Of a DNA stretch of 64,000 nucleotides, positions 1 to 11,315 are shown piece by piece. The DNA is from Pachypanchax playfairii (Eukaryota; Chordata; Actinopteri; Cyprinodontiformes; Aplocheilidae): assembly GCA_006937955.1 (NCBI GenBank), contig SSNP01000083.1:1444867-1508866 (forward strand), written 5' to 3'. The notes below the pieces were generated by a model. That model saw only the letters and a list, made by a program, of their open reading frames with translations, had not been told where the DNA came from and ran no database searches. The translations under genes were made by a program, and so were the position numbers. Numbering within the stretch: position 1 is the stretch's first letter; each line of letters opens with the position of its first letter.

Positions 1-329
1 AGGAACAGAGTAGCTAAAACATTGAATAGAAAACAGGAAATCACTTGGTTCATGTTATCATGTCCCCCTCATCTGAAACATACTTTATCTAACAGATTTA
101 TTTTTATTATGATTTGTTTTTGTGCTACAACATTCATTAACTGCTCCTTTTTCTGGTTCCAGCAGTTGCATAATAAGTGCTCAAGTGTCTTTAAAGACCT
201 AAAAAAGGGAAAACAATCTATTAAAAGCTAAAAAAAATGTAATTTTGATTTACAGTCTTTTACAATGTTTTTTTTATTCTGAAGACAAGACAATGAAACA
301 CACTGTCCTATCTGCTGAGTTTCTCCCAA
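1..329. other. No gene or repeat recognised
   Basis: AT-rich sequence with short T and A runs. The one open frame (69 codons, from position 22) has no recognisable domain and no codon structure beyond chance. Confidence 0.6.
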
Positions 330-560
330 TTAAAAGCCTCCTGTGCATCATATCTAGTCATATCAGTTCCCTTTAATAGCGAGCTGACCAGTTGATGGTA
401 TAATTAGACAGCTAACATCTATTTTAGGAGTCTATTGAGCTTTCTAATTAGCAGCAGATTAATGGGCAGCGAAGGCTGAGCTCCATAACACCAACGCCTG
501 TGACCCACTGTTACCTTCAGCTGTGCATCGCTCAGGGGCGCGGGAGAGGGGTGAACTGGG
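330..560. promoter_or_regulatory. Candidate conserved regulatory block
   Basis: The block is less AT-rich than its surroundings, contains no recognised repeat, and holds clustered homeodomain-type cores: TAATTAG at 401-407, CTAATTAG at 444-451 and GATTAAT at 457-463. This texture is typical of vertebrate developmental enhancers. The call rests on composition only; conservation cannot be tested here. Confidence 0.3.
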
Positions 561-1250
561 GGTTGTGGTTTGAGACTGGAAGGTGCGTGAATGTGTGTTT
601 ATAGATTGGGGCAGTGGCTGTGAGTGTTAGAGGCTGAAGGTGAGCATGGCTTGTGAGGGGGTTTTGATATTGTTCTAATAGTTGGCACTGTGAAAGAGAG
701 TTTCAGGGCAGTCCGAGGTTAGGTCAAGGTTTCATCTGGTTTATGTGTGTGCGTGTCAGAGAGAGAGACTGTGGGTTTTCTGAAGGAGTGTCCCCTCAGG
801 TCTCTTACTGACACTGTGAGGCATTGAAAGTCTCACTCTGGGGGGGCCGAAGCACTAATTCTAATTATCACCAGATTACAGAGATAATGGGAGGCCCTGC
901 TGTCAAGAATCTAACACCTCTCTCTCAAACTGGTTCTCCACTGCTCCTTTTCTCCCTCATCTATCCATTTTACAGCCCAGCAGTCACTAGGCTTTGGTAG
1001 AGAAGTGTTCGGGGGAGAGAATGAGGTGCAGAGTGAATAGTTTTCAGAGTATTAGAGAGGGTGAGGAGATTGAAAGAGGACCAGAATTGACAGGAGGGTG
1101 AACGTGAGTGAAAAAAGGAGTTAAAGAGAGAGTTAGAAAAGATATAGAGAACGATTTAGTGATAAAGAGAGACTCCAAGGTGAGAGGGATAGGTAAGCAC
1201 AGTGGGGGCAGGAGAGAAGAAATCTCCCTCTTTCAAACGTACTGCAGAAG
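561..1250. other. Purine-rich stretch, no gene
   Basis: Positions about 1010-1220 are strongly G+A biased on the plus strand (repeated GAGAGA, GAGGA and AAAGAG), forming a polypurine tract of roughly 200 bases. A G run lies at 841-847. The 82-codon open frame starting at 1108 follows from the purine bias and is not a gene. Confidence 0.5.
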
Positions 1251-4033
1251 CACCAGAGAATGCCAGTCCGTCAGTCTGTTCGGTGACACCCACAATCACA
1301 GTCTTTCCTTCACTAAGACATTAAAAGTTTTTATAAAACAGAGAAAGTTTGTTTAAACATTCACAATTCCAACAACCTTATTAAATGTTCAACAAAATTA
1401 GTTCTTGATAAAATAACATGAAAATCTGACTGGCTAAATGAGTTTCATTGTAACAAAATGTGAGTTATGGTTCAAGTAGAGTGAGGCTTCTTCCCTCAAC
1501 CTGAACAAAAACAGAGTAAAATGGAGAAAATATTTGAACAACAACATAAAATGAGTTGAGAGATGATGTAAAAACTAAATAATAATGCCAATATTTCTGT
1601 CTGTCATGTAAAAACCACCCAAAAAGTGTCTCATTACAATATTTGTACATTAAAAAGTTTGGAATGAAACATTTTTGTGAGATCAAACAGACTGTTTTCC
1701 CTCTTATTAGATAGACTTTTAGATTCAATTACAAATGATAATAATAATTATAAAGAAATTTAAATAATTAAATGTAGAACGTGTTTATCCACCTGCTCTT
1801 TTCATTGAATCTCACAACCAATAGTCCAAGTTCCTTGAAAGCTGTCACTTGTGCTTTCTCTTTATTGTAATTATAAATAAAACTTTGCTTTTTTGTGTGA
1901 TATTTAGAACAGTTTAGCTTTTCAAATTACTCAACCTGAAAGATGAGACGAAAATTTAAACTTTTGGGAATAGGCTTTGTAATTTACTGAGACGGAAGTG
2001 TTGAGCTATAAGGTCAGGGAGTGTCTCCCTATGGAGCAGCAAGTGAACTGATTCTGTGCCAAATGGCCAACACCATACTGTTCTAACAATCTGTTGGAGT
2101 CTGGCACTAAAATACACCTGCAGGTATCCTTGGAGGCCCGTGGCTGGTTCCTTTATCATTATGCACACCAGTGGATTTCAAACTTTTAATTGGGAATCAT
2201 TGTATGACCATAAGCTAATGTTTCAAACTGCTACGCACATGTCAAACATGTCATTATTGAGTAGGTTCTCCACTCTACAAAACACACAGGGACTTACAGT
2301 TTGGACCACATCAAACAGAATTACTGAACACATAAAGTTGAATGTCAAGGGTTGGACACTCGTTTTAAATGACTCTTCATCACCCTGATAGATTTATTGG
2401 GGTGGAGAATCCTCTTTTTATTCTCAAATGAATCTGTTCAAGACACTGATAGGGGCCATAAAGAATGACATATTTATCTTCAGGCTTGGTGGTTTGACAA
2501 GGACAGCCACGGTGAGTTATTACAGTACACAGGATGGGGGCTTGGCTCTGCTAGATTTTCTAGAAGAACTCTGCTGGGCTGTCCAAAGAACCACTTCTTC
2601 ATAAAACAATGATGCATGTTTGGGTCTTCTGTTTGGAAAAAAACCCATAGCAGGATAACTTTTAAAAAGTTCTTCACATTAAAAAAAGCAGTTGGGAATA
2701 TGTTTTTATTTTTTCCCCACTAAAATATGCATTACCATATTTAAGCTTGACCATTTTTTTCAAAGACTTATGAGTACCAAGCTCAAGTAAAAATTTATCA
2801 GGCACAGTTTTATCGTGACCTGCGTCATAAATCCTGCCTGTAGTGGCTTTTATCACAGTTCTTAGTTTATTATGAATCTTAGATCATTTTCCTTACTGGA
2901 CATAATCCTGCAGGCTGACTGCTGTCTGACCCCCCCGCCCCCTTCCTTAGCCCTTCAATCAACTGAGCGAAAAAGCAACAACCAGTTTCATTTAGAGAAT
3001 TAAATATTGAATATTGGTGTGTGTTATTGAATTTTCATGTAAATCCAATATTTAGAAAGTATGTGTTTTATTTTCTGTTTTACTGCAATGCAGCACCATG
3101 AGAAGTAAATACACAACAACAATGAGATGGTTTACTTTATTATAATGAATTTACATACAAAATCTCTGCACATAATCAGCATAAATTAACACTTTTTCAG
3201 TCTTTTACAAATAAATAAAATAAAATAATAATAATGTAGGGCAGTTAATTCATCAGTCTGTTTTATAATTTACTCTAAATGATTCAATACTATCACAGCA
3301 TCATAATTATACTAACAGCCAACATTGGGGATTCTTGTGTACCACAAAATTGAACAGGTAGCTTACTGTATGTTCATTTTAATGTACAAAATATATGGTA
3401 TACAAAGTGCATGATTAGAAAACATGTCATTTAGTAATAAGTTAAGCTCTCATGACTAAAAAAACAATAAAGGCAGAACATTTCACATGTTAAAAATGTT
3501 TTTTTTTTTTTATTTTGCCTATCCATTTCTGGCATATTTGGCAGAGAGAATGTTGGATATGGGTGCATGTTACAAAATTCTAACACTTCAACATGTTCTA
3601 TGACATGAGATGAAAGAGGAATTAAACTTGAATTTAGCAGTTGAAAAAAATTTGTGTGGCTTTTTGTGTTTTTTCTAGAGTCTCATCACGTCCCCTGTGT
3701 ACCATCTTTCAGGTACTCCTGAATAGGGTGAGACTACTGTGCAGAACTAATCTGAAAAGTGTTTATGCCAAATCATATATGAAACATGTAGTGTTTTGTT
3801 CTCTACGAGAATAACATAGGTTACAACTTCAAGAATTCCCAAATGCAAAATCCAAATTTACAGCTGTGGTTTCTTCTCTAAGAATATAACAAGCAATGTA
3901 AAGCTGTGAATACAAATCTTATCCTACATCCTATGGAACTGGGCCACAGGCTTTTTAATGGAGCACAGGATACATCGATGCCACTAGTTGTGCATGAGCC
4001 TTTTCAACTTAACACTAAGATGACTGTTCAACA
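1251..4033. other. Quiet AT-rich DNA, no gene
   Basis: No open frame here exceeds about 110 codons, and none resembles a known protein. Only simple tracts stand out: a C run near 2931-2941 and a T run near 3500-3512. No inverted or tandem repeat of note was seen. Confidence 0.5.
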
Positions 4034-4080
4034 AATTGAATTGAATTGAATAATCCTTTATTGTCCCACAGGGGGGGATT
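4034..4080 (-). repeat. 3' tail of a LINE or SINE
   Basis: On the minus strand the segment reads as a GTGGGACAATAAAGGATT-type end followed by pentamer repeats of ATTCA. Fish L2/CR1-type retroposons commonly end in a short conserved tail plus a 5-bp repeat like this. Only the last 45 bases survive, so the parent family cannot be named. Confidence 0.5.
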
Positions 4081-4599
4081 AAAAACAACCAATTAATGAA
4101 TAATAATTCTGTAGGAAATTCACAAACTGAACAACAATAAATAGATTTTGCCGTTGTTTGTTGGTCGGTCATCTTAGTGCTACGTGTTGACAAAAATATT
4201 AGATAGTAGATAGGACAATGTGAAACAAGCTCACAATTACTTTTTAGAATAATTTTATCAACATTGATTTTTGAAAAGTAAAATGTGCATTTAGATTCCT
4301 GTTTCTAACATTCTCACTAGAAATTACAAGAAGATGAGTTCCCAACATACAATATCTGTGCTGCACTGCCCTCAGCATGTCTTCATAAACTTCTGTGTGG
4401 CCATTTGTTTCACAATATTTTCTGTACAGTACATAAACCGTTAATTGCTGCCCTACACTCTCACAACATAGAGCGGTAGATGAGGAAATGGACTTTCCCA
4501 TTGTGCCTCATTCTTCAGAAGAATGCTCTGTTTGTCATTAATGTATATATATTTCAAAGAACTGCTTCTGTAAATCAATCCACCAACATTCTTCTTCCT

Positions 4600-4870
4600 T
4601 TCCTTGATTTGTTCTGTGGGACCGCTGTGTTGTCTGCTGTGGCATGTGGAGCTTGAGCTGGGGAGTTAAATGGATTAATTACCTTTAAGGTCCTTTAGCG
4701 TCTTTTATTTCACAGACAGACTCACAGGGGGCTTTGGAAATGCCCCCGTCCCCACCATTCCTAATGACATAATAACGTAATTAGGTGATTTTCAAATGGA
4801 ATCGCCACATAAGTAGGGGGTTAATTTTCCTCCAAGCTCATTCATCTGATTTACTGGGTCACTTGTTCCT
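4600..4870. promoter_or_regulatory. Candidate conserved regulatory block
   Basis: Two paired homeodomain-like sites (GGATTAATTACC around 4672-4683, CGTAATTAGG at 4776-4785) flank a GC-rich middle. No repeat is recognised. Inferred from composition only. Confidence 0.3.
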
Positions 4871-4989
4871 ACAGTTTCAGTTGGGGGGGGGGGTAAAGGA
4901 GGTTATAAGACAGATTCAACAAGGAAAACACAGTATTTAACATGAGAACTGTACTGAACCTAACTGTAATGTATGGTAGTTGTACTGGA

Positions 4990-4990
4990 C

Positions 4991-5029
<39 letters not shown>
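4990..5029. repeat. (AAT)n microsatellite
   Basis: About 13 uninterrupted AAT units, likely length-polymorphic. Confidence 0.95.
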
Positions 5030-5030
<1 letters not shown>

Positions 5031-5229
5031 CAGCTAAAGAACTTTCTTAAAATGACAGAATAGACTTCAAATATTATCATTGTAGAAATCTTAAGTTTAG
5101 ATCTGTTGTCTCTTTGCAATGTGTGCTAATAGAACATGCTTAATAAAACTCAACATTTTATCAACAAGTACTGTGTAATGAAAATTGAAAAAAAACAGGA
5201 TTTCCAGTTTCTCAAGAATGGTTTTCTTG

Positions 5230-5570
5230 CTTAATGTCAGTGTCAATCAATAGGGAGGAAGGATGCAGGCGATGCCTGGTTTCCAGAGCGACAAATCTCA
5301 AATAAAGATTTCCCCCATTCTTTGTGACCCTGTGGTGACACGGCTGCATGCTCTGCTCATTGACTCCAAACACAGGTCCAGTGCCCACGAACAGTTGGGT
5401 CAGAGTGGAACAGTTTAATATGTGATGTGAAACAAGAAAGTGCCCTTTCATTTACTCCACTGAGGGCTTTCATGAGAACAATCAACAGCTCTCCACAGCA
5501 AGAAGGCATGAGGAGCAATTTCTGTCTCCTCTCAGTCACGGGAGGAGAAGAAATCAGATAATTAAATGTG
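5230..5570. promoter_or_regulatory. Candidate conserved regulatory block
   Basis: Non-repetitive, moderate-GC DNA with TCAATCAAT near its left end and CAGATAATTAAAT near its right end. Two minus-strand open frames (79 and 74 codons) overlap each other in different phases, which argues against coding. Compositional call only. Confidence 0.25.
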
Positions 5571-6619
5571 AGAAAAAGCATAGAAAGAAAAAAAAGGGGG
5601 ATGGAACTTTATGCACGGCTACCTTCTTGAGGCTACCTGCTCAGGCGTAGAGGTAGTGAGCAAGCTAGCTATGGTGGTACATTGCAAGGCCTCTGCAGTG
5701 GGGGGAAACGGTAACGTTGCAGACTGTGACAAAAACGACTGCACAGCCCCTCAATGCTCCACCTGGCAAACACAGACGGTTGTCAAGGACCAGTAAGTCA
5801 GGCATGTCCTCTTCAAGTGGCACCACGTCCATCAGAGCCTGTTCTGAATGGGCCCGCTCACTGTTTGCGTAGCCTGAGCTCCAATGATATGCCTCACATC
5901 CTCAAAAACTCCATGGACCAGTTTCACTGTCAAAGCAATGGGAGGAGAGCTGTTGAATTACAGGTATTGTTAGGGAGAGATAATGGCTTAGAGAGAGGGA
6001 AAAGTTTTTAAAATGATTGTGTTTCTGTTGGGGATCAGTGTAGAGATCCATGGACTGAATCACATCATAATAAGGAAGTGAAGCGGACCAGATCGCCCTT
6101 TTTCTTTATGCTCTTCCAACAAGGCATTACATGGTAGCCATGTTTTATTATTCTCGTCAAGCTAGTGGAAACAAAAGGTCATCTGAGAAAGATAAACATG
6201 CGAAGAGATGTGAAATGTTCCAAGCAACTTTATGAGAAGGAAAAAAGAAAATAAAACATTAACCTTAACAAGCTTTAAAACAAACTGCATACAAAGTTCT
6301 AATGTAAAGATATTGAAAAGTATTTATCGAGAGATTGAAAAGTATTTTCAATATGAAAATATTTGTAAGTTGTTGATTTAACACAGAGTTTTTCAAATTA
6401 GAATCATTGTACATTTCCTATAAAAACTACAATCCCAACTCCAAAAAGAAAGCACTCCAAGTGTGCATACCCCCACTAAGCACCTCAGTTCCACACCCAG
6501 ACCATTCATTGTGGTGCTCCAGCCACATGCACTGAAGATAGCCCTATCTCCCAATGTTAAAGAATATTAAAAAAAAATCTTGGATGCATATGGTGATACC
6601 ACCCCCACCCCCCCATCTA
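5571..6619. other. No gene; possible isolated splice donor
   Basis: Positions 5611-5796 hold a 61-codon plus-strand frame, and a strong donor-like GTAAGT occurs at about 5792, but the only upstream acceptor candidate (CTGCTCAG near 5645) lacks a good pyrimidine tract. Positions 6420-6620 look like decayed repeat DNA leading into the next feature. No RNA gene was recognised. Confidence 0.4.
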
Positions 6620-6741
6620 ATCATGACTTGACCCATTCTGGATATTTCCTAAAATACTAATGAAAATTCATCCACAACTTTTTAAGTTATGTTGCTAACT
6701 GACAGACGCCAGCAAAAACATTACCTACTTCATAAAGGTAA
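6620..6741 (+). repeat. LINE-derived 3' fragment (RTE/Rex-like)
   Basis: The segment follows the wording of a widespread teleost retroposon end: ATTCATCCACAACTTTTT, then GAGTTAT-like and GCTAAC..GACAGACG, then AAAACATTACCT. Family assignment is from memory of fish repeats and is tentative. It is short and diverged. Confidence 0.45.
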
Positions 6742-6945
6742 AAAGTTGGGATGCTGTCTAAAGTGTAAATAAAACAAATTTTATTGATTTACAAATTGTT
6801 CATTTACCATTTTTGATTCCCAGTAGATATAAATAACATGTTGACATTTTACCATATTATAAATAATATTTGCTTATTTTGAATTTAATGGCAGCAACAA
6901 AGTTGGCACAATACAAAAACAACTGGAGCAACATTGGACTACTAA
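6742..6945. repeat. Decayed DNA-transposon-like repeat
   Basis: The text (AAAGTTGGGATG, GTAAATAAAA, TTGATTTACAAAT, TTTGAATTTAATGGCAGCAAC, AAGTTGGCAC) follows a teleost repeat usually annotated as hAT-type. No terminal repeats or target duplication remain, so class is uncertain. Confidence 0.4.
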
Positions 6946-7110
6946 TTAATAAGCCACAGCTCATTAACATTGCTGAATATGAAAGTAAAGATGAGAAGGT
7001 GTTCACCAATCTGAGATAATCTAGGTCTATAAATTGTGGCTAAATCTGAAAAAAATGACTGTAGGTTACAAATGCCTATGTTATCATTATTATCATTATT
7101 GTTATTAGTT

Positions 7111-7137
7111 GTAGTAGTAGTAGTAGTAGTAGTAGTA
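7111..7137. repeat. (GTA)n microsatellite
   Basis: Nine GTA units, preceded by an irregular TTATCA/TTATTG stretch. It produces a threonine run in the minus-strand frame there, which is an artefact. Confidence 0.9.
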
Positions 7138-7337
7138 TCATTGTCCCAGTAAATTTGATTATACAAGTAGAAAATGCAACTTTTTACGGTCATTTTATCA
7201 GGCTTTAAATGGCAAACAGTTGGTTTAGTATTGACACTAATACATTACTCTTACAGCTGATGCTATTTCATGCTTCTTGTTTTTATAGTAAATTGTTAAG
7301 TATTGATAATAGCTGTGAGTTGGTGTAGATACTCATA

Positions 7338-8054
7338 TTACAGTTTTGCCATCTCTTTCAATGTTTTTTTAATTAATTGTTCTTCTAGTGGCATTGAATG
7401 AACTAAATCTTTAGTATCTCTGTGTGTTTCATGCATTCTGGGTCCCCCATGTATACAAATAGCTCTGTTGAGGGTTACTGATAGGAGAGCTTTCTTCACT
7501 CTATTGGCAGAAAATCTAGTTGTCCCATCTCTCTTAGCAGATGTCTTTACCCAAGCATCTGTTTGTATTAGTACTGTAATTGCTGGTGATAATAAGCCCA
7601 TTGATTCAGTATCTAAGGAAATAGTCAATCAGGGGAGCCCATTCGTCTTACTTTTCTTGACAGTTTTCCCCTCTAGCTAAACAGACAGTGCCAGGGCCTG
7701 GGCTTTGTTGACTGAATTGGAAAAGCAGACTGTGGTTGGTTGGGAATAGGCAGCCTGTCGACTCTGAGTGAGTGATGGGGCTGGTGCAAACACACCAGTG
7801 ACCCAATGGCCCTTACAGAAGGCCCAAGGTGATAGATGTGTTGATTTGTTTATAGAAGACTGAGCCCCTCCTCTCTTCTTCCCTAAAACTTTACCCATTT
7901 TCTGCTTTTCTGTATCTCTGGTTACCCATTCTTCATCTCTTAAATTCCTGAACACACGAGGCCAACCCATGAAATGTGTTGATTGGAAATGAAGAGACAA
8001 AAGTAGCAACAAGTTATATGCAGCTATGTGAGATGCTGCCATAACACAAATCAT
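7338..8054 (-). mobile_element. Possible endogenous retrovirus gag-pro relic
   Basis: Two minus-strand open frames (125 codons ending at 7677, then 96 codons ending at 7338) read in series with stops between them. In the first, around 7800-7830, a segment resembles a gammaretrovirus-type nucleocapsid zinc knuckle: F-C-K followed by G-H-W, with the first cysteine replaced by tryptophan and spacing shortened. It is preceded by a charged basic segment as in capsid-nucleocapsid junctions. The downstream frame has a weak L-D-T that could be a protease remnant. There are no LTRs, no polymerase and several stops, so it is non-functional. The similarity is weak and may be chance. Confidence 0.3.
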
Positions 8055-8959
8055 TCACATGACCAACAGTGACCATGCATCAAGTGTATCTGAGCAAAAA
8101 CATTTAAACTGAGCAAAAAACACTTTTTATATGTTATTGAATGCACAGAAAAAGTCAACATTCGATTCAGTTTTTGTGTGAATGGTAATAATAACAGAAA
8201 GTTCCTGGAGAAACTTTCACGGGCCTGCCACTGTGTGTGAGAATGAGAAAACCACAGCCAATCAGAAAGCCGAATTTTCTTGTCACTGTGGAGCACAGAG
8301 TGTGTGAGAGCTGACAGCTGCTGAAAATATGATCAAAAGGCTAAAATAGTCAAGTTAATATGAGAGTGTATTGGGGATTATGTTTATTTCAGTAATTGTT
8401 ACATAGAGTTATAGTGTTGGTATGATTTTCATTGTATTCTATGACCATAGTAACCCAAAATTAGTACACTTCTGACCAAGCATGACCACAGGGTCCACAG
8501 TCTCTGTTATGAACTGCCCCACGCCATTTACAATTGATGGCAAATGGAGTTGCCATGGTAATACGGTGCCAGATATTTTGATTCAACATGTTATGGACCA
8601 ATGTCCAGTGGCCAGATTAATGTTGGAATTGCATCTGTAGTTCTAAGTGCATTGGCAAAATAATCAGTCAAAAAGTGTCCTAGTTTAGAAATGAATGATA
8701 AAAGGAGCCATTCATTATGTTACTATATGTTTATATATGTTATTAAGGGAAAATGTTCTTTTCTGTTTCCAAAATTAAAAACCTGTTAACATTCAGATTC
8801 AAACAGAAAGCACATTACTTGACCTACATTAAATGCACTTCCATTAGTTTCTCTCCATAAACCAGTAGCAATCTGAAAGGTAAATGAATTCTAAATACCT
8901 TCCAAAGGTTGACTGAGAATGAAAGTGAACCATGTCCTGTCTAGTTAATAATTGTCCCA
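8055..8959. other. No gene recognised
   Basis: Mixed-composition, non-repetitive-looking DNA. An 81-codon minus-strand frame (8051-8296) has no recognisable domain. Confidence 0.5.
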
Positions 8960-9140
8960 TTCAGTGTGCTATGTGTCCGGCTCTACGACTTCAGAAGCTG
9001 TAATACTGTCAAATATAAATCACTGAGCGCTGGCCCAAACTAAATGTGTTCATTGGTTAGGGTCAAAGGTCAGAGCCACCCATTACTCTGTACTGCCAAC
9101 TGATCATTATTGCCGTGTCAATGAAGTTACAAATGAGACT
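8960..9140. promoter_or_regulatory. Candidate enhancer around a DR1 motif
   Basis: A compact, moderate-GC block with AAATATAAATCACTGAGCGC, the DR1 site described separately and ACTGATCATTATTGCC. The motif cluster suggests a regulatory element. Conservation is untested. Confidence 0.35.
9060..9072 (+). promoter_or_regulatory. DR1 nuclear-receptor half-site pair
   Basis: GGGTCA-A-AGGTCA is a near-consensus direct repeat with 1-bp spacing, the site type bound by RXR heterodimers, HNF4 and COUP-TF (NR2F) receptors. The motif is seen directly; occupancy is inference. Confidence 0.5.
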
Positions 9141-9539
9141 TTGTGATGAATCTTTTCCCACGACTTCAAACAAAATGAATCTTACAAAGGGGTGAATCTT
9201 AAAGATGCACAATTGTAGAAGATGTGTTATAACTAGTTATTAATTTGGTCTAAAAGTCATTAACACTTTGGTAAGATGTTTTTAGAGCTAAGAAAAAAAA
9301 TAGATCATTTTTGAGGGAATTATCCTTCAAAACTATTTGAAAAACATCCATGTTACAGAGTTTAGGATTAGGTACATCTTCAATTACAAACAATGAAAAA
9401 AAATCTAACTGTTTCTATGGCAAAGATTTCGTTATAACATAAAATCAGGAAGGGAATGGAGAGGAAAAAACAAATGTTTGCATAGGACATCCACTTTCAC
9501 ACACACCTACACATATGATCCCAGGCAAAGAAAGACGAG

Positions 9540-9960
9540 AGAATAAGATTCTTTACGGCCCATCATCATGTCAGAAGTAGGTTTTATGGTGAGCGTGTCT
9601 TATTATGCACGGCAGCTGAAAACTGCGGTAAATTAGCAAAACATATGGCGACTTAATGATATCAATGAAGTGACCATGAGGGCTGCCTGGGAGCAGCTAA
9701 TCTGTTAGATGCAGAGCGGTGTTGCTCGCTGTGTCCCACTGTTTCCTCTGACTGATAGAACAAGCCAGCGCTACGTCCATTAAGATCAATACAGCAGCCA
9801 TTATGATAGTAAAAAGCACATTTACCAGGCTTGTCAGGCTCATTATTGCAAGCAGATGGCAGCCCTTGCACTTACAATCCGAGACAAGAAAACAACAACA
9901 AGACTTCAAATTAGAATCCATAATGCTTATCTGTGGCCTGTTGGCTCACTGGACACACAA
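9540..9960. promoter_or_regulatory. Candidate conserved regulatory block
   Basis: About 400 bases of non-repetitive DNA with an E-box CAGCTG at 9613-9618, TTAATGATATCAATG, ATTAAGATCAAT and balanced composition. Three overlapping open frames on both strands (69-88 codons) are mutually incompatible and none looks coding. Compositional call only. Confidence 0.35.
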
Positions 9961-11160
9961 AAAATGTGCCATACACCACAAGATAATGAGTATTGGACCA
10001 AACTCCTCTGAGTTCTGCATAGCTTTACTGTACAAATGTTCAGACTGTAGCCTCTGGCATAAATTCTAATGCCTACACATGGGGAGAACATGTAGCCTAC
10101 ATACCATGTAATTTAGGATATCAGTACACCAGAAATATTTGTGGGAGTCCTGGATAATGCTCGTTATCACATTCAGTGTGTTAAATTATCATTCTATGAT
10201 GGTGTTGTGAAATAATTACTTTTCCCTTATAGATTACATTGTGGGATGATTTTACAAACCAGTGTAAGATTGTGTTGCAACGTACATATTTAAATGATTT
10301 ATGTGAAAACGTGCTTTTACTCAGGAGATACTCAATCTATAACAAGAGCAAGGACTCACTACTGACAGTAAATAAAATGCACATTATATACACATCAAAA
10401 AACAGAAAACTTTAGCAACTAAGATCATCATTGTAGTTTAAGAGTAATAAACAATTAAAGTAATTCATAACAAATGGTCTATTTGGCTGCAGCAAGTGGA
10501 TTGAGCATCATGTTTCCGTTTTCTAACCATTTGATTTTGTTTTTTTCCAAAGATGGTTTGGACCAAGTTTATAAAAGAAAGACACTGATATTTGTCATAT
10601 TGTTAGGTTTTTGGTGTTGGAATTTGTGGTCAAAGTTCTTTTGTTTTATGTGTGGAATCTGCATTCATTAAATACACATAGACAATTTTAAATTATATTT
10701 ATATTTTGACTTTTGGAGTTAAGGACTTGAGTTTCATTGTATTTTGAGTTATTTAGTTTCCTTGCTTGTGTCATTTGTCAGTGTCTTTTCCTCAGCGCCC
10801 CAAGTAACACAACGTCACACACCTGCTACTCATCTGAAAATCTTCTCACCTGTTGTCTCTCATCCCCCCCAGTAATATCCCTCTTTTTTAACCTAGTTGT
10901 CACATCCTGTTTACCTTCTCACCTGTTCCATGTGTGCTCCTTGTAAATGGTTCCCTTGTCAGTATTTTGTTTTTATTAAAGGATACATTTTACAACAATA
11001 TTATACTGGAAACTATGCAGTGTTTAATATTGTAGATATAAAACAGGTAATACAACATTAACAGCCCTGTGGCGTGGTGGACTAGCAGGGTGCGATTTGG
11101 TGTCCCCACCTTTGGTCCTTTATTTTTTATCCCTGGGGGGGATAAGTTATTTTTGTTCCT
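9961..11160. other. No gene; possible LTR-like or retroposon debris
   Basis: Mostly AT-rich. Positions about 10690-10980 are pyrimidine-biased with CACACACCTGCTACTCATC and CACCTGTTGTCTCTC, a texture seen in decayed fish LTRs, and end in an AATAAA-like TTATTAAAGG. No boundaries could be found. Confidence 0.3.
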
Positions 11161-11271
11161 CTTTCTCGTCTGACCATACTTGCCAACCCTCCCGATTTTC
11201 CTGGGAGAATCCCGAATTTCAATGCTCTCCTGAAAATATGTATCCGCTTTAGCGTCACATATGTTGTGTCA
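11161..11271. repeat. Probable repeat fragment of unknown class
   Basis: The wording TTGCCAACCCTCCCGATTTT, GGGAGAATCCCGAATTTCA and CTCCTGAAAAT matches a repeat often seen in fish and amphibian genomes. It leads directly into the perfect hairpin at 11272. Confidence 0.35.
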
Positions 11272-11315
11272 CTTTATACGTGACTGTAGCCTCTGGGCTA
11301 CAGTCACGTATAAAG
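11272..11315. repeat. Perfect hairpin, 20-bp stem, 4-nt loop
   Basis: Arm CTTTATACGTGACTGTAGCC (11272-11291), loop TCTG, then the exact reverse complement (11296-11315). No mismatch in 20 base pairs. It could be the junction of a fold-back element or a recent palindromic event. Confidence 0.9.

Noticed and set aside
5645..5792. Possible plus-strand exon ending at a strong GTAAGT donor
   Set aside because: The acceptor side is poor and the frame has no recognisable content; kept only as a remark in the block description.
7677..8054. Reading the 125-codon frame as a host gene
   Set aside because: Interrupted downstream, no splice signals, and the only motif-like part is retroviral in style.
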